Below, piece by piece: positions 1 through 6,050 of a stretch of DNA of 13,324 nucleotides; position 1 is the first letter of the stretch; the number at the start of each line of letters is the position of its first letter. Origin of the DNA: Bryobacteraceae bacterium (GTDB lineage Bacteria > Acidobacteriota > Terriglobia > Bryobacterales > Bryobacteraceae). The notes below the pieces were generated by a model that saw nothing but the letters and a program-made list of their open reading frames with translations, searched no databases and had not been told where the DNA came from. The stretch covers positions 1 to 13,324 of the forward strand of contig JASHWA010000371.1 of assembly GCA_030044325.1 (NCBI GenBank), read 5' to 3'. The position numbers were made by a program, and so were the translations under genes.

Positions 1-180
1 CGGACCCAGATTGTCCGTCTTGAACGTCCACGCCACTTCGAGCTTGTTGAAATTCGAGGCGCCGATCTGATCCAGCGGCGAATACCGCGTATGCCCCAGA
101 TCGCCGCCGTAGGTGCGCCACTCGCCGTTGGTCGCGCCGGTTTGCGCGAGCGCCGCAATCGAGATGGCAAGGAAGACACT
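1..180 (-). CDS. PQQ-dependent dehydrogenase, N-terminal fragment (cut by window edge; start codon unclear)
   Basis: Reading the minus strand from 180 down to 1 gives 60 stop-free codons. They begin with a hydrophobic stretch (VFLAISIAALAQ), a signal-peptide core, followed by GEWRTYGGDLGHTRYSPLDQI and LEVAWTFKTDN. That is the first-blade signature of PQQ-dependent (quinoprotein) alcohol/glucose dehydrogenases, eight-bladed periplasmic beta-propellers that oxidise alcohols or sugars and feed electrons to the respiratory chain. The rest of the gene lies outside the window. No ATG, GTG or TTG occurs in frame near the expected start: codons upstream of the signal core run straight into a REPIN-like repeat (179-276). 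In-frame alternatives are CTG at 195-193 (MSPFFSVFLAI...) or TTG at 279-277, two bases after the upstream gene's stop, which would make the whole repeat coding. The original start may have been replaced by the repeat. Family assignment is strong; the exact start is unknown. Confidence 0.82.
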
Positions 181-276
181 GAAAAAAGGGGACAGACAGC
201 TCTGTCCACGCCGGCCGCGATCCGCGGCTTCGAGGATTTGCGTTCGGGGACAGAGTAGTCTGTCCCCTTTTTTCAG
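179..276. repeat. REPIN-like element: two inverted REP hairpins of the GGGGACAGA type
   Basis: Two 29-bp arms, 179-207 and 276-248 read on the opposite strand, match at 27 positions. Both start CTGAAAAAAGGGGACAGAC, and they are separated by 40 bp. Each arm also folds alone: GGACAGA/TCTGTCC with a 4-nt loop on the left, and a perfect 9-bp stem GGGGACAGA (246-254) with TCTGTCCCC (259-267) on the right. A pair of inverted REP hairpins around a short spacer is the definition of a REPIN, a non-autonomous element mobilised by RAYT (Y1, IS200-like) transposases. GGGGACAG-type REPs beside RAYT genes are known in several phyla; that link is from general knowledge. No RAYT gene is in the window. The element fills the gap between the phosphodiesterase stop (282) and the dehydrogenase signal peptide. 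Confidence 0.8.
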
Positions 277-281
277 CAACC

Positions 282-1466
282 TTAATAGAGCCATCGGGCG
301 ATCTCCCAGTTGTAGTCGAAATTCTCAGGAATTCGCGTGTGGGAATTATAAACCACAATGGGCACGCCGGTCTCGTGCAGCGAGCCATGCGCGCGGTACT
401 CCGCCGGCAGCGCCTCCTGCTCCGCGTCCAGTTCGCCGAACACCGTGTCGCGATCACCCAGCACCACCAGGTCTCCGATTCGCGACCCCATCAGGTGAAA
501 GCGTTTCACCGCCTCGCTGCGCGTCAGCACCGACTCCACGCCTTCGAGAGCCTCCATGGATTTCGCCACGCGATCGATATCACCGGCGCGATTCGTGTAC
601 ACCCACGCGATTCCTCCGTAGCCGCGATGGTGCTTCAGATATTTATCGCGATCGACGGAAATGGCGATGCGGATCGGCGCGCCCCGCGCGGCGCAGGATC
701 TCTCAAGATCCCAGCATCGCGTCTTGTGATTCATGCCATGATCCGCCGTAAGCAGGAACACGGCATCGGGAGCCGCGGCCGCGGCTTCGCCCAGCAAGGC
801 ATCCAGCCGCGCAAGGTGCTCCTGCGATTCGCGCGCCTCGGGCGGCCAGGTATGCATCGGATAATCCGTCGTGTGCACGTACAGGCAGCCGAACTCGCGG
901 TGCCTGGCGAGCAGATCGATGGCGGCCTTCATCAGCCAGTAATTGATCTCGCGGCTGTAGATATCCGGCGCTGGTCCCAACCGGTCCACCCATTCCGGAG
1001 TCGGCGACTCTGCCGCGAGAATCAGGTCTGTGCCCGACGAGAGCAGCGTGGTGGTCTTCTTTTTTGACGAAAGCAGCGCCGACTTCACGCCGCGTTTCCT
1101 GGCGCGGTCGAACAGAGTCGGCGCCATAACCAGGTCCGCCGTCTCCATGTACTCCTCCACGCCGCTGCGCTCGTTGAAATAAGAATTCCCGGTGATGCCG
1201 TGCCGGTCCGGCCAGACGCCGCAGCAGATCGAAGCGTTGTTGGTGTTGGTCACCGACGGCATCACGCACTGCGCCTTGCGGTACAGCCCCTCTCTGCGCC
1301 AGCGCTCCAGCACAGGCATCCGGCTTTGTTCCAGATATTCGACGCCGAAGCCGTCGCACATGATCACCACCGCGCGCTGCGGCGTTTTTTGCGCGAACGC
1401 GGGCGCGCAGGTGAGAATTGCGCTGGAAGCGAGAAATTGTCGTCGCGAGGTCAAAGACGCATGCAT
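282..1466 (-). CDS. Tat-exported alkaline phosphatase superfamily hydrolase, phosphonoacetate hydrolase (PhnA)-like
   Basis: A 394-residue metallohydrolase of the type I phosphodiesterase/nucleotide pyrophosphatase group. The N-terminus SRRQFLASSA followed by a hydrophobic core and an APAFAQ cleavage site is a twin-arginine signal. The two-metal set is complete: D38 (IMCDGFG), T73 as nucleophile (MPSVTNTNNASI), D201 and H205 (DYPMH), D242 and H243 (TADHGM), and H360 (RAHGSLHE). The T-N-x-N-N block, the lysine cluster K135-K137 after an LLSS motif and the C-terminal AHGSLHE-GVPIVVYN block resemble phosphonoacetate hydrolase, which cleaves phosphonoacetate to acetate and phosphate. There the lysines bind the substrate carboxylate. 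That enzyme is usually cytoplasmic, so Tat export is unusual, and no phosphonate uptake or C-P lyase genes are nearby. It could equally be a phosphodiesterase of other specificity. GAGG lies directly against the ATG, so ribosome binding is weak; no better in-frame start keeps the Tat motif. It probably shares a transcript with the downstream PQQ dehydrogenase. Confidence 0.8.
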   Translation of the reverse strand: MHASLTSRRQFLASSAILTCAPAFAQKTPQRAVVIMCDGFGVEYLEQSRMPVLERWRREGLYRKAQCVMPSVTNTNNASICCGVWPDRHGITGNSYFNERSGVEEYMETADLVMAPTLFDRARKRGVKSALLSSKKKTTTLLSSGTDLILAAESPTPEWVDRLGPAPDIYSREINYWLMKAAIDLLARHREFGCLYVHTTDYPMHTWPPEARESQEHLARLDALLGEAAAAAPDAVFLLTADHGMNHKTRCWDLERSCAARGAPIRIAISVDRDKYLKHHRGYGGIAWVYTNRAGDIDRVAKSMEALEGVESVLTRSEAVKRFHLMGSRIGDLVVLGDRDTVFGELDAEQEALPAEYRAHGSLHETGVPIVVYNSHTRIPENFDYNWEIARWLY

Positions 1467-1524
1467 CCTCGAATCATGGTACCCGTTCCTCGAAGATCTG
1501 CGAGGGTGCGCGCACTCCCGCGGC

Positions 1525-1553
1525 TTGACTGCCGCTCGCGCGAGTTGTAGAGT
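1525..1553 (+). promoter_or_regulatory. Sigma-70-type promoter for the 1571-3713 operon
   Basis: TTGACT (1525-1530, 5 of 6 to consensus) and TAGAGT (1548-1553, 4 of 6) are separated by exactly 17 bp. The predicted transcript start is near 1560, which leaves about 10 nt before the GTG at 1571. It lies in the 104-bp gap between divergently transcribed genes, pointing to the plus-strand operon. Prediction by eye only. Confidence 0.6.
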
Positions 1554-1570
1554 CTTTAGCGTTGGGGCGC

Positions 1571-2398
1571 GTGCGAATCCACGATTATATCCTGCTGCTT
1601 GGTGCTCTGATCTGTCAGCACGGTCAGGCGCAGCTTGTGCAAGTGCGGCACTGGAGCGGCCAGGGCGTCGCGCCCGTGTACGAAGGGTATGAGGTGAATC
1701 CGGACGGAAGCTTCAACATGTGGTTCGGGTATTTGAACCGCAATTTCGAGGAACAGCCGGATATTGCGATCGGCCCGGACAATCAGTTCTCACCGGGAGA
1801 TCCGGATCGGGGCCAACCGACGCATTTCGGCAACCGAAGGCACAAGGATGTCTTCAGCGTAACGGTACCGAAAGATTTCGGCGATCAGAAGTTGACCTGG
1901 ACGCTGAATGTACATGGGCAGAAGCAGGAAGTTTCAGGAACGCTCAACCCGGTGTGGATGATCGATCGGAAATATACCACGCGCGGCGCCAGCATCGAGA
2001 GTCCCTATTCGAACCTTCCGCCGGCGGTGACGCTCGAATTCACCGAGACTACGGTGACGCTTCCGGCCGCGCTGACGTTGAACCTGTCGGCGGCCGACGA
2101 TGGCCGGCCAAAGCGGCGCGGCAAGCCGATGGGCATGACGTTTGAATGGGCGAAGTATCGTGGTCCCGGCGACGTCGTCTTCAATCCGGCCACCGGGAAG
2201 CTCGAGGACGTGCCTTCGAGCGATCCGGCCCGGGTTGCGGGACGCGGCGCGACGAAGGTGAGCTTCAGCCAGCCGGGTGAATACGTTTTGCACGTCGTGG
2301 TGGATGACGGCTCCGGCGAATCGGCGGGGAATTTCGGCTATCACTGTTGCTGGACCAATACCGAAGTGAAGGTAACCGTCAAGGCAGCCAGGCAATGA
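1571..2398 (+). CDS. Exported beta-sandwich protein of unknown function, partner of the cytochrome c/copper monooxygenase gene
   Basis: A 275-residue exported protein. I chose GTG 1571, which gives a clean Sec signal (MRIHDYILLLGALICQHGQAQ) and a GGGG four bases upstream; the TTG at 1562 would sit almost at the predicted transcript start. After the signal, a mostly beta region (about 28-130) contains YEGYEVNPDGSFNMWFGYLNRN, DIAIGPDNQFSPG and FSVTVPKDFGDQKLTWTLNVHG. A second part (about 148-272) looks like an Ig/PKD-type sandwich, ending in the block GEYVLHVVVDDGSG, then CCWTNTEVKVTV. I recognise the first block as a recurring acidobacterial family next to cytochrome c/monooxygenase-like genes, but I know of no assigned function. 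Cysteines C259-C260 could form a disulfide or bind metal. The downstream gene starts 16 nt after the stop with a strong ribosome site, so the two are almost certainly co-transcribed. A substrate-presenting or scaffold role beside the oxidase is only inference. Confidence 0.75.
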   Translation: MRIHDYILLLGALICQHGQAQLVQVRHWSGQGVAPVYEGYEVNPDGSFNMWFGYLNRNFEEQPDIAIGPDNQFSPGDPDRGQPTHFGNRRHKDVFSVTVPKDFGDQKLTWTLNVHGQKQEVSGTLNPVWMIDRKYTTRGASIESPYSNLPPAVTLEFTETTVTLPAALTLNLSAADDGRPKRRGKPMGMTFEWAKYRGPGDVVFNPATGKLEDVPSSDPARVAGRGATKVSFSQPGEYVLHVVVDDGSGESAGNFGYHCCWTNTEVKVTVKAARQ

Positions 2399-2414
2399 AA
2401 TCCGGAGGTTTTGT

Positions 2415-3713
2415 ATGCGCTTGTTGACCGTCGTGTTGGGATCAGCTGTGGTCTTTGCGGGCGACGCCGGAAGTGGCGGAGCGGCGGCGCCCACGTTCAG
2501 CAAGGACATCGCGCCGATTTTTCAGAAGAGCTGCGACAACTGTCATCATGCGGGGACGAGCGCACCGATGTCGCTGATGAATTATCAGGAGGTGCGGCCG
2601 TGGGCGCGATCGATTCGCGAGCGGGTCGCGCGGCGCGAAATGCCGCCGTGGCATCTCGACAAAACCGCCGGCATTCGCCAGTATAAGAATGATATTTCGC
2701 TCTCCGACGATCAGATTGCGACCGTAGTGAAATGGGTAGACTCCGGCGCGCCGCAGGGCAACCCGGCCGATCTGCCTCCCGCGATCAAATTCGCGCCGGA
2801 GGACGAGTGGTTCATCGGCAAGCCCGATCTTCTGGTCAGCACCGGCGATTTCAAGATGTACGCCAAGGGGTCGGACTGGTGGATCGATCAATATGCGGAA
2901 GTCACTCTGACCGAAGATCGCTGGATCAAAGCGATGGAGATCAAGCCCAGCAACCGGCGCATCGTGCATCACTGCGTGGTCTACGCGATCGAGCCGGACG
3001 CGCCGCCCGGAACGCCGGAATCGGGAGTGCAGTTGACCGAATACGCAGTCGGCAAATACGGCGATATTTTTTCGGAGAACACCGGCCGGCTGTTGAAAAA
3101 AGGCACGCAGCTTCGCTTCGATATGCACTACAACGCGTCGGGAAGCGAACAGCTGAACCACACTACCATGGCGTTCAAGTTTTATCCCCTGGGCGTGACG
3201 CCGAAATATCAGGTGCGCTCCTACGCCATTCGCAATCTCCCCAACGATGAGCTGGAAGTGCCCCCGAACTCGATCGTGCGCACCGACGGGTATTTCCGCT
3301 TGACCAGGAACGCGCGCATCGACACCTTTCAGCCGCACATGCACATGCGTGGGAAGGCGATGACCCTCGAGTCGATCAACCTGGATAACACCACCACGCT
3401 GCTGAGTTCCGTGGACCACTTCGATTTCAACTGGCACATTAATTACGTCTACGCGGACGATGTCGCGCCCTTGTTGCCGGCCGGGACGGTGTTGCATATG
3501 ATCGCGGTGCACGACAATACCTCGGCCAACCGGCGCAATCCGGATCCGAATATGTGGGTGGGCTTCGGAGAGCGCAGCGTCGACGATATGGTGCAGGTGT
3601 GGCTGGATATGGTGTATCTCGACGACGCCGAATTCAACCGGCTGCTCTCGGAGCGCAAGGCGAAATCGAGAGTGCCGCCGCGAATGCAACTCTCGCCCGG
3701 GCCGCCGCGCTAA
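2415..3713 (+). CDS. Exported c-type cytochrome fused to a PHM/DBH-like type II copper monooxygenase
   Basis: A 432-residue protein with a Sec signal (about 1-18). Residues about 26-120 form a c-type cytochrome domain: heme site C40-x-x-C43-H44 in SCDNCHH, with M76 of REMPPWH as the likely distal ligand. Residues about 130-405 match the two-domain ascorbate-dependent copper type II monooxygenase fold. Putative CuH ligands are H185 and H186 (IVHHCVVYA) and H238 (RFDMHYNA). Putative CuM ligands are H308 and H310 (QPHMHMRG) and M392 (ERSVDDMVQ). All six ligands expected from peptidylglycine monooxygenase are present. Such enzymes hydroxylate C-H bonds with O2 and one-electron donors; here the attached heme could supply electrons in place of ascorbate (inference). 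The substrate is unknown. GGAGG at 2403-2407 precedes the ATG by 7 nt. It is the second gene of the operon, after the beta-sandwich protein. Confidence 0.85.
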   Translation: MRLLTVVLGSAVVFAGDAGSGGAAAPTFSKDIAPIFQKSCDNCHHAGTSAPMSLMNYQEVRPWARSIRERVARREMPPWHLDKTAGIRQYKNDISLSDDQIATVVKWVDSGAPQGNPADLPPAIKFAPEDEWFIGKPDLLVSTGDFKMYAKGSDWWIDQYAEVTLTEDRWIKAMEIKPSNRRIVHHCVVYAIEPDAPPGTPESGVQLTEYAVGKYGDIFSENTGRLLKKGTQLRFDMHYNASGSEQLNHTTMAFKFYPLGVTPKYQVRSYAIRNLPNDELEVPPNSIVRTDGYFRLTRNARIDTFQPHMHMRGKAMTLESINLDNTTTLLSSVDHFDFNWHINYVYADDVAPLLPAGTVLHMIAVHDNTSANRRNPDPNMWVGFGERSVDDMVQVWLDMVYLDDAEFNRLLSERKAKSRVPPRMQLSPGPPR

Positions 3714-3733
3714 CCCTCAGGCAACCGTAGCCG

Positions 3734-3794
3734 CCTCGGAGGGCGGCATTCATTCCGCGCGGAGCTTTAGCTCCGCAAGTTCGGCCCTCCGCGG
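3734..3794. repeat. Compound palindrome downstream of the monooxygenase gene (possible terminator or dispersed repeat)
   Basis: An outer inverted repeat pairs CCTCGGAGGGC (3734-3744) with GCCCTCCGCGG (3784-3794), 10 of 11 positions. It encloses a perfect 7-bp hairpin, GCGGAGC (3759-3765), loop TTTA, GCTCCGC (3770-3776). It starts about 20 nt after the 3713 stop, where a terminator is expected, but no T-run follows. The GCGGAGC...GCTCCGC core has the look of a dispersed intergenic repeat; copy number cannot be judged from one window. Confidence 0.5.
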
Positions 3795-3854
3795 CCACCC
3801 GAATTATTAAGCGGATTTCTGATCCAGGACACTCGAAAACAACGCAGTCCACTT

Positions 3855-3892
3855 TTGCGTGTAACGCATTCCCTGTCGGCCGGTAATATCCG
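3855..3892 (+). promoter_or_regulatory. Bipartite promoter/operator motif, copy 1, upstream of the DUF4097 gene
   Basis: TTGCGTGTAAC (3855-3865), a 16-nt spacer, then GGTAATATCCG (3882-3892). The same two blocks with the same spacing recur at 5925-5962. The GTAAC element resembles the -35 box of some extracytoplasmic-function sigma factors, which fits an envelope-protein gene; this is inference. TGCGT (3856-3860) and ACGCA (3864-3868) also form a small dyad that a repressor could bind. GTAAC starts 122 nt before the ATG at 3983, implying a leader of about 85-90 nt. Confidence 0.45.
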
Positions 3893-3982
3893 TGTGTAGC
3901 GATGTTTCCTGCATGTGAGCGCCAGTCACGTGCATTCAACGGAATTCAGCCGGCGCCACGGCGTCAACGCAAAGGAGTGTTT

Positions 3983-4768
3983 ATGAAGCTTATCGTCCTG
4001 ATCCCGCTCGTCGCAGCAGCCGCACTTCCGGCCGCCGCCCAGGACCGGACCCTCAGTTGTGAAGACCGCAGTTCCAGCAACCGGCCGGCGTATTGCGAAA
4101 TGCGCGAGCAGGCGGTTCCGTTCGCGGGGCGCTTGTCCGTGGATGCCGGCCGCAACGGCGGAGTCTCGGTGAAGAGCTGGGACAATGCGAGTGTCCTGGT
4201 GCGCGCGAAAGTGGAGGCGTCCGGCGATGATCCGGCGGCCGCGCGCGCAGCCGTCTCGCAGATCGCCTTGAATCTCTCCGCGGGCCAGGTGTCGGCTACC
4301 GGCCCGGATCAGTCGAGCGGGCACGCGTGGGCTGTGAGCTATGAGATCTTCGTTCCGCGCCAGGCCGATTTGAACCTCAAGGCCCACAACGGCGGTATCT
4401 CGGTCAGCGACGTGCGTGGGACGATCCAGTTCTACACCGTGAACGGCGGCGTGCATCTCAAGCGCGTTGCTGGCGACGTGGAGGGCAAGACGATGAATGG
4501 AGGGCTGAATATCGAACTCGCCGGTTCGCGCTGGGACGGCGCGAAGCTGGATGCCCGAACGGTGAACGGCGGCGTGAACGTGAGCATGCCTCAGAACTAC
4601 TCCGCGCATTTCGAGAGCTCCACCGTAAACGGACGGATGAACATCGGGATTCCGATGACGGTCCACGGGAATCTCACCAATCACATCGAGACCGATCTCG
4701 GGTCCGGAGGGCCGCCGGTTCACGTCGAGACCACCAACGGCGGAGTAAACGTGCGCCGCGCGGAATAG
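3983..4768 (+). CDS. Exported DUF4097-type beta-repeat protein with NGG repeats
   Basis: A 261-residue protein. The ATG at 3983 follows AAAGGAG at 3971-3977 and opens a typical Sec signal (MKLIVLIPLVAAAALPAAAQ); upstream in-frame codons would precede the ribosome site. After a short segment with C26 and C38, which may form a disulfide, the protein is built of short beta-strand repeats carrying an N-G-G turn: residues 58, 136, 154, 172, 195, a variant NGR at 216, and 252. This is the pattern of the DUF4097 (LiaG/adhesin-like, single-stranded beta-helix) family. These are usually secreted or envelope-associated, often near ECF sigma/anti-sigma or stress genes. No biochemical activity is established and no catalytic motif is visible. 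The gene is preceded by a distinctive bipartite promoter-like motif and converges on the HEAT-repeat gene with only 7 nt between stops. Confidence 0.85.
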   Translation: MKLIVLIPLVAAAALPAAAQDRTLSCEDRSSSNRPAYCEMREQAVPFAGRLSVDAGRNGGVSVKSWDNASVLVRAKVEASGDDPAAARAAVSQIALNLSAGQVSATGPDQSSGHAWAVSYEIFVPRQADLNLKAHNGGISVSDVRGTIQFYTVNGGVHLKRVAGDVEGKTMNGGLNIELAGSRWDGAKLDARTVNGGVNVSMPQNYSAHFESSTVNGRMNIGIPMTVHGNLTNHIETDLGSGGPPVHVETTNGGVNVRRAE

Positions 4769-4775
4769 ATAAGCG

Positions 4776-5786
4776 CTACGGCTTTCCCAGCAATTCCTCA
4801 AAGAACTGTAGCGCGCGAGGATCCTTCGACCGGGCGAGCCAGAACATTGCCTGTTTCCGCAAAACCGCATTCCGGTTGGAGCGGGCGATCTCGATGAGAG
4901 CCGGTATTCCGGCGCCGTCGTGCAACTCCGTGAGCGCGAAAACGGCTTTCTTTTTCACCTCGATTTCCGGATCCTGATCGATCGACCGCCGGATCGCTTC
5001 TTCGGAAATTTGCCGCTCTGCCCGCCGCGCAAGCCAGAACAGCGCCTGACCGCGAACGCGCGGGCTGCGATCTTCTCGCGCCACTCGCGCGATCTCCCCA
5101 ACAGCGCCATTTTCCGGGCTGCGCGAAAGCGCGAACACGGCATGTTCGCGAACACGATCGCTTGGGTCGCCGTGCACAATTTTCAGAAGCGATTCGTAGC
5201 CGTGCCGCCCGCGCGCAACACCCATCCAGAATGCGGCTTGCCGGCGCGTCTCCTCGGATTGCGATGGCCCGGAAAGCCGATCGAGCGCGATGTCGGCGGA
5301 AGCATCTCGAGTCAGCGCGATCGCGGCGATCGCCCCATCGGCAACGCGCCGCGAAGCCGAACCCGTAAACGAATCCAAGAGCGCGACGCTTTGCCCCGGA
5401 TTCACGCCCGTCAGCCAGTAAACCGGTAAATTTCCCGCGTCAATCGAGCAATCGGGCGAAAACGTGCGGATCCGATTCACCTGCCGATTCTCGACGCGGA
5501 GAAAAATGTAGAAGGCGCTTGCGCCTTCAAGGTGCACCGTGGTCGACGGCACGATAGACCTGTTCTCCGCCGGTTCAAGCCATGCTTGGCACGATTCTTC
5601 CTGATCGCCCGGCGCGGGAACGCGCGGCATCGCGTACACGATCCACGACGGACCGGTCTGGGAATTCGTGATCGTGCGGAACTCGCTGTCGAGTGTTCGC
5701 GTGACCGCGCGCGTTTCCACATGCGCATTTTGAAGATGCGGCTGCGCGAACGCCGGAAGCATGAAAGCGAAGAGCAGGCGATTCAT
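4776..5786 (-). CDS. Exported HEAT-repeat protein
   Basis: A 336-residue protein with a short Sec signal (MNRLLFAFMLPAFAQ). The N-terminal half (about 20-140) is a mixed region with C66 and C113, which could form a disulfide, and no motif I can name. The C-terminal half is an array of HEAT-type helical repeats at about 31-33-residue spacing. The conserved helix reads RRQAAFWMG (181), REHAVFALS (213), RGQALFWLA (245), KKKAVFALT (278) and RKQAMFWLA (310), five copies. Such arrays make curved protein-binding surfaces; the partner is unknown. No clear Shine-Dalgarno lies upstream of the ATG. The gene runs convergently into the DUF4097 gene, 7 nt between stop codons and no obvious terminator hairpin. 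HEAT-repeat and DUF4097 genes are, to my knowledge, often neighbours in Acidobacteriota, which suggests a shared envelope-related job, but that is inference. Confidence 0.85.
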   Translation of the reverse strand: MNRLLFAFMLPAFAQPHLQNAHVETRAVTRTLDSEFRTITNSQTGPSWIVYAMPRVPAPGDQEESCQAWLEPAENRSIVPSTTVHLEGASAFYIFLRVENRQVNRIRTFSPDCSIDAGNLPVYWLTGVNPGQSVALLDSFTGSASRRVADGAIAAIALTRDASADIALDRLSGPSQSEETRRQAAFWMGVARGRHGYESLLKIVHGDPSDRVREHAVFALSRSPENGAVGEIARVAREDRSPRVRGQALFWLARRAERQISEEAIRRSIDQDPEIEVKKKAVFALTELHDGAGIPALIEIARSNRNAVLRKQAMFWLARSKDPRALQFFEELLGKP

Positions 5787-5832
5787 CTGGTTTTAACCCG
5801 GTCCATTCATTCTCTAGACTGACCGGAACACC

Positions 5833-5887
5833 CGCGGTTAGGTGCCTTTTTTTGCGTGGGCCGGAGCGCGGCCAGGTGCTGACCGCG
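5833..5887. repeat. Inverted repeat in the divergent gap between the HEAT gene and the small helical gene
   Basis: CGCGGTTAG (5833-5841) pairs with CTGACCGCG (5879-5887), 8 of 9 positions. Between them are a T7 run (5847-5853) and a smaller GGCC...GGCC dyad (about 5859-5873). The layout (short inverted arms about 40 bp apart) resembles a decayed REP-type element, but it lacks the clean hairpins of the 179-276 REPIN. It occupies the left half of a 264-bp gap with no convincing gene; the right half carries the copy-2 promoter motif. Confidence 0.35.
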
Positions 5888-5924
5888 ACGGGAATGAAAC
5901 CCGATGAGCGGCGCGAAACCCTTG

Positions 5925-5962
5925 TTGCGCGTAACCAAACTCGCGGCCCGCGGTACTAACCG
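5925..5962 (+). promoter_or_regulatory. Bipartite promoter/operator motif, copy 2, upstream of the 90-residue gene
   Basis: TTGCGCGTAAC (5925-5935), a 16-nt spacer, then GGTACTAACCG (5952-5962). Compared with copy 1 (3855-3892), the left block matches at 10 of 11 positions and the right at 9 of 11, while the spacers are not alike. GTAAC starts 120 nt before the ATG at 6051, against 122 nt in copy 1. Conserved blocks at fixed spacing with free sequence between are what a promoter or bipartite operator looks like. Confidence 0.45.
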
Positions 5963-5993
5963 ATGAAGGTCGCCAAACGTCATATACACGAGA

Positions 5994-6016
5994 GCGGTCA
6001 CTCATTTTAAGACCGC
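5994..6016 (+). promoter_or_regulatory. Leader hairpin upstream of the small helical gene
   Basis: GCGGTC (5994-5999) and GACCGC (6011-6016) form a perfect 6-bp stem with an AU-rich 11-nt loop. It lies in the predicted 5' leader, 35 nt before the ATG at 6051. No known riboswitch is recognised. It may influence translation or stability, or be chance. Confidence 0.3.
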
Positions 6017-6050
6017 CGGCAACTGGACGTACCAAGATAAGAGGGTTCCT

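Noticed and set aside
1562..1570. TTG 1562 as start of the beta-sandwich gene
   Set aside because: It would lie within a few bases of the predicted transcript start with no ribosome site; GTG 1571 gives a cleaner signal peptide.
2442..3689. A 415-codon open frame on the minus strand opposite the cytochrome/monooxygenase gene
   Set aside because: Its translation is rich in His/Arg/Val with no domain, while the plus strand carries heme and copper motifs, a ribosome site and a signal peptide. It is a high-GC shadow.
3902..3982. In-frame upstream ATG extension of the DUF4097 gene
   Set aside because: The AAAGGAG site and Sec signal at 3983 fix the start; the extension is Arg/Pro-rich with no signal character.
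3926..4870. A 314-codon minus-strand open frame covering the DUF4097 gene
   Set aside because: It overlaps both the DUF4097 gene and the end of the HEAT gene, and its His/Arg-rich composition mirrors the NGG repeats in antisense.
5847..5853. T7 run as an intrinsic terminator
   Set aside because: No stable GC hairpin directly precedes it on the plus strand, and no plus-strand gene ends nearby.
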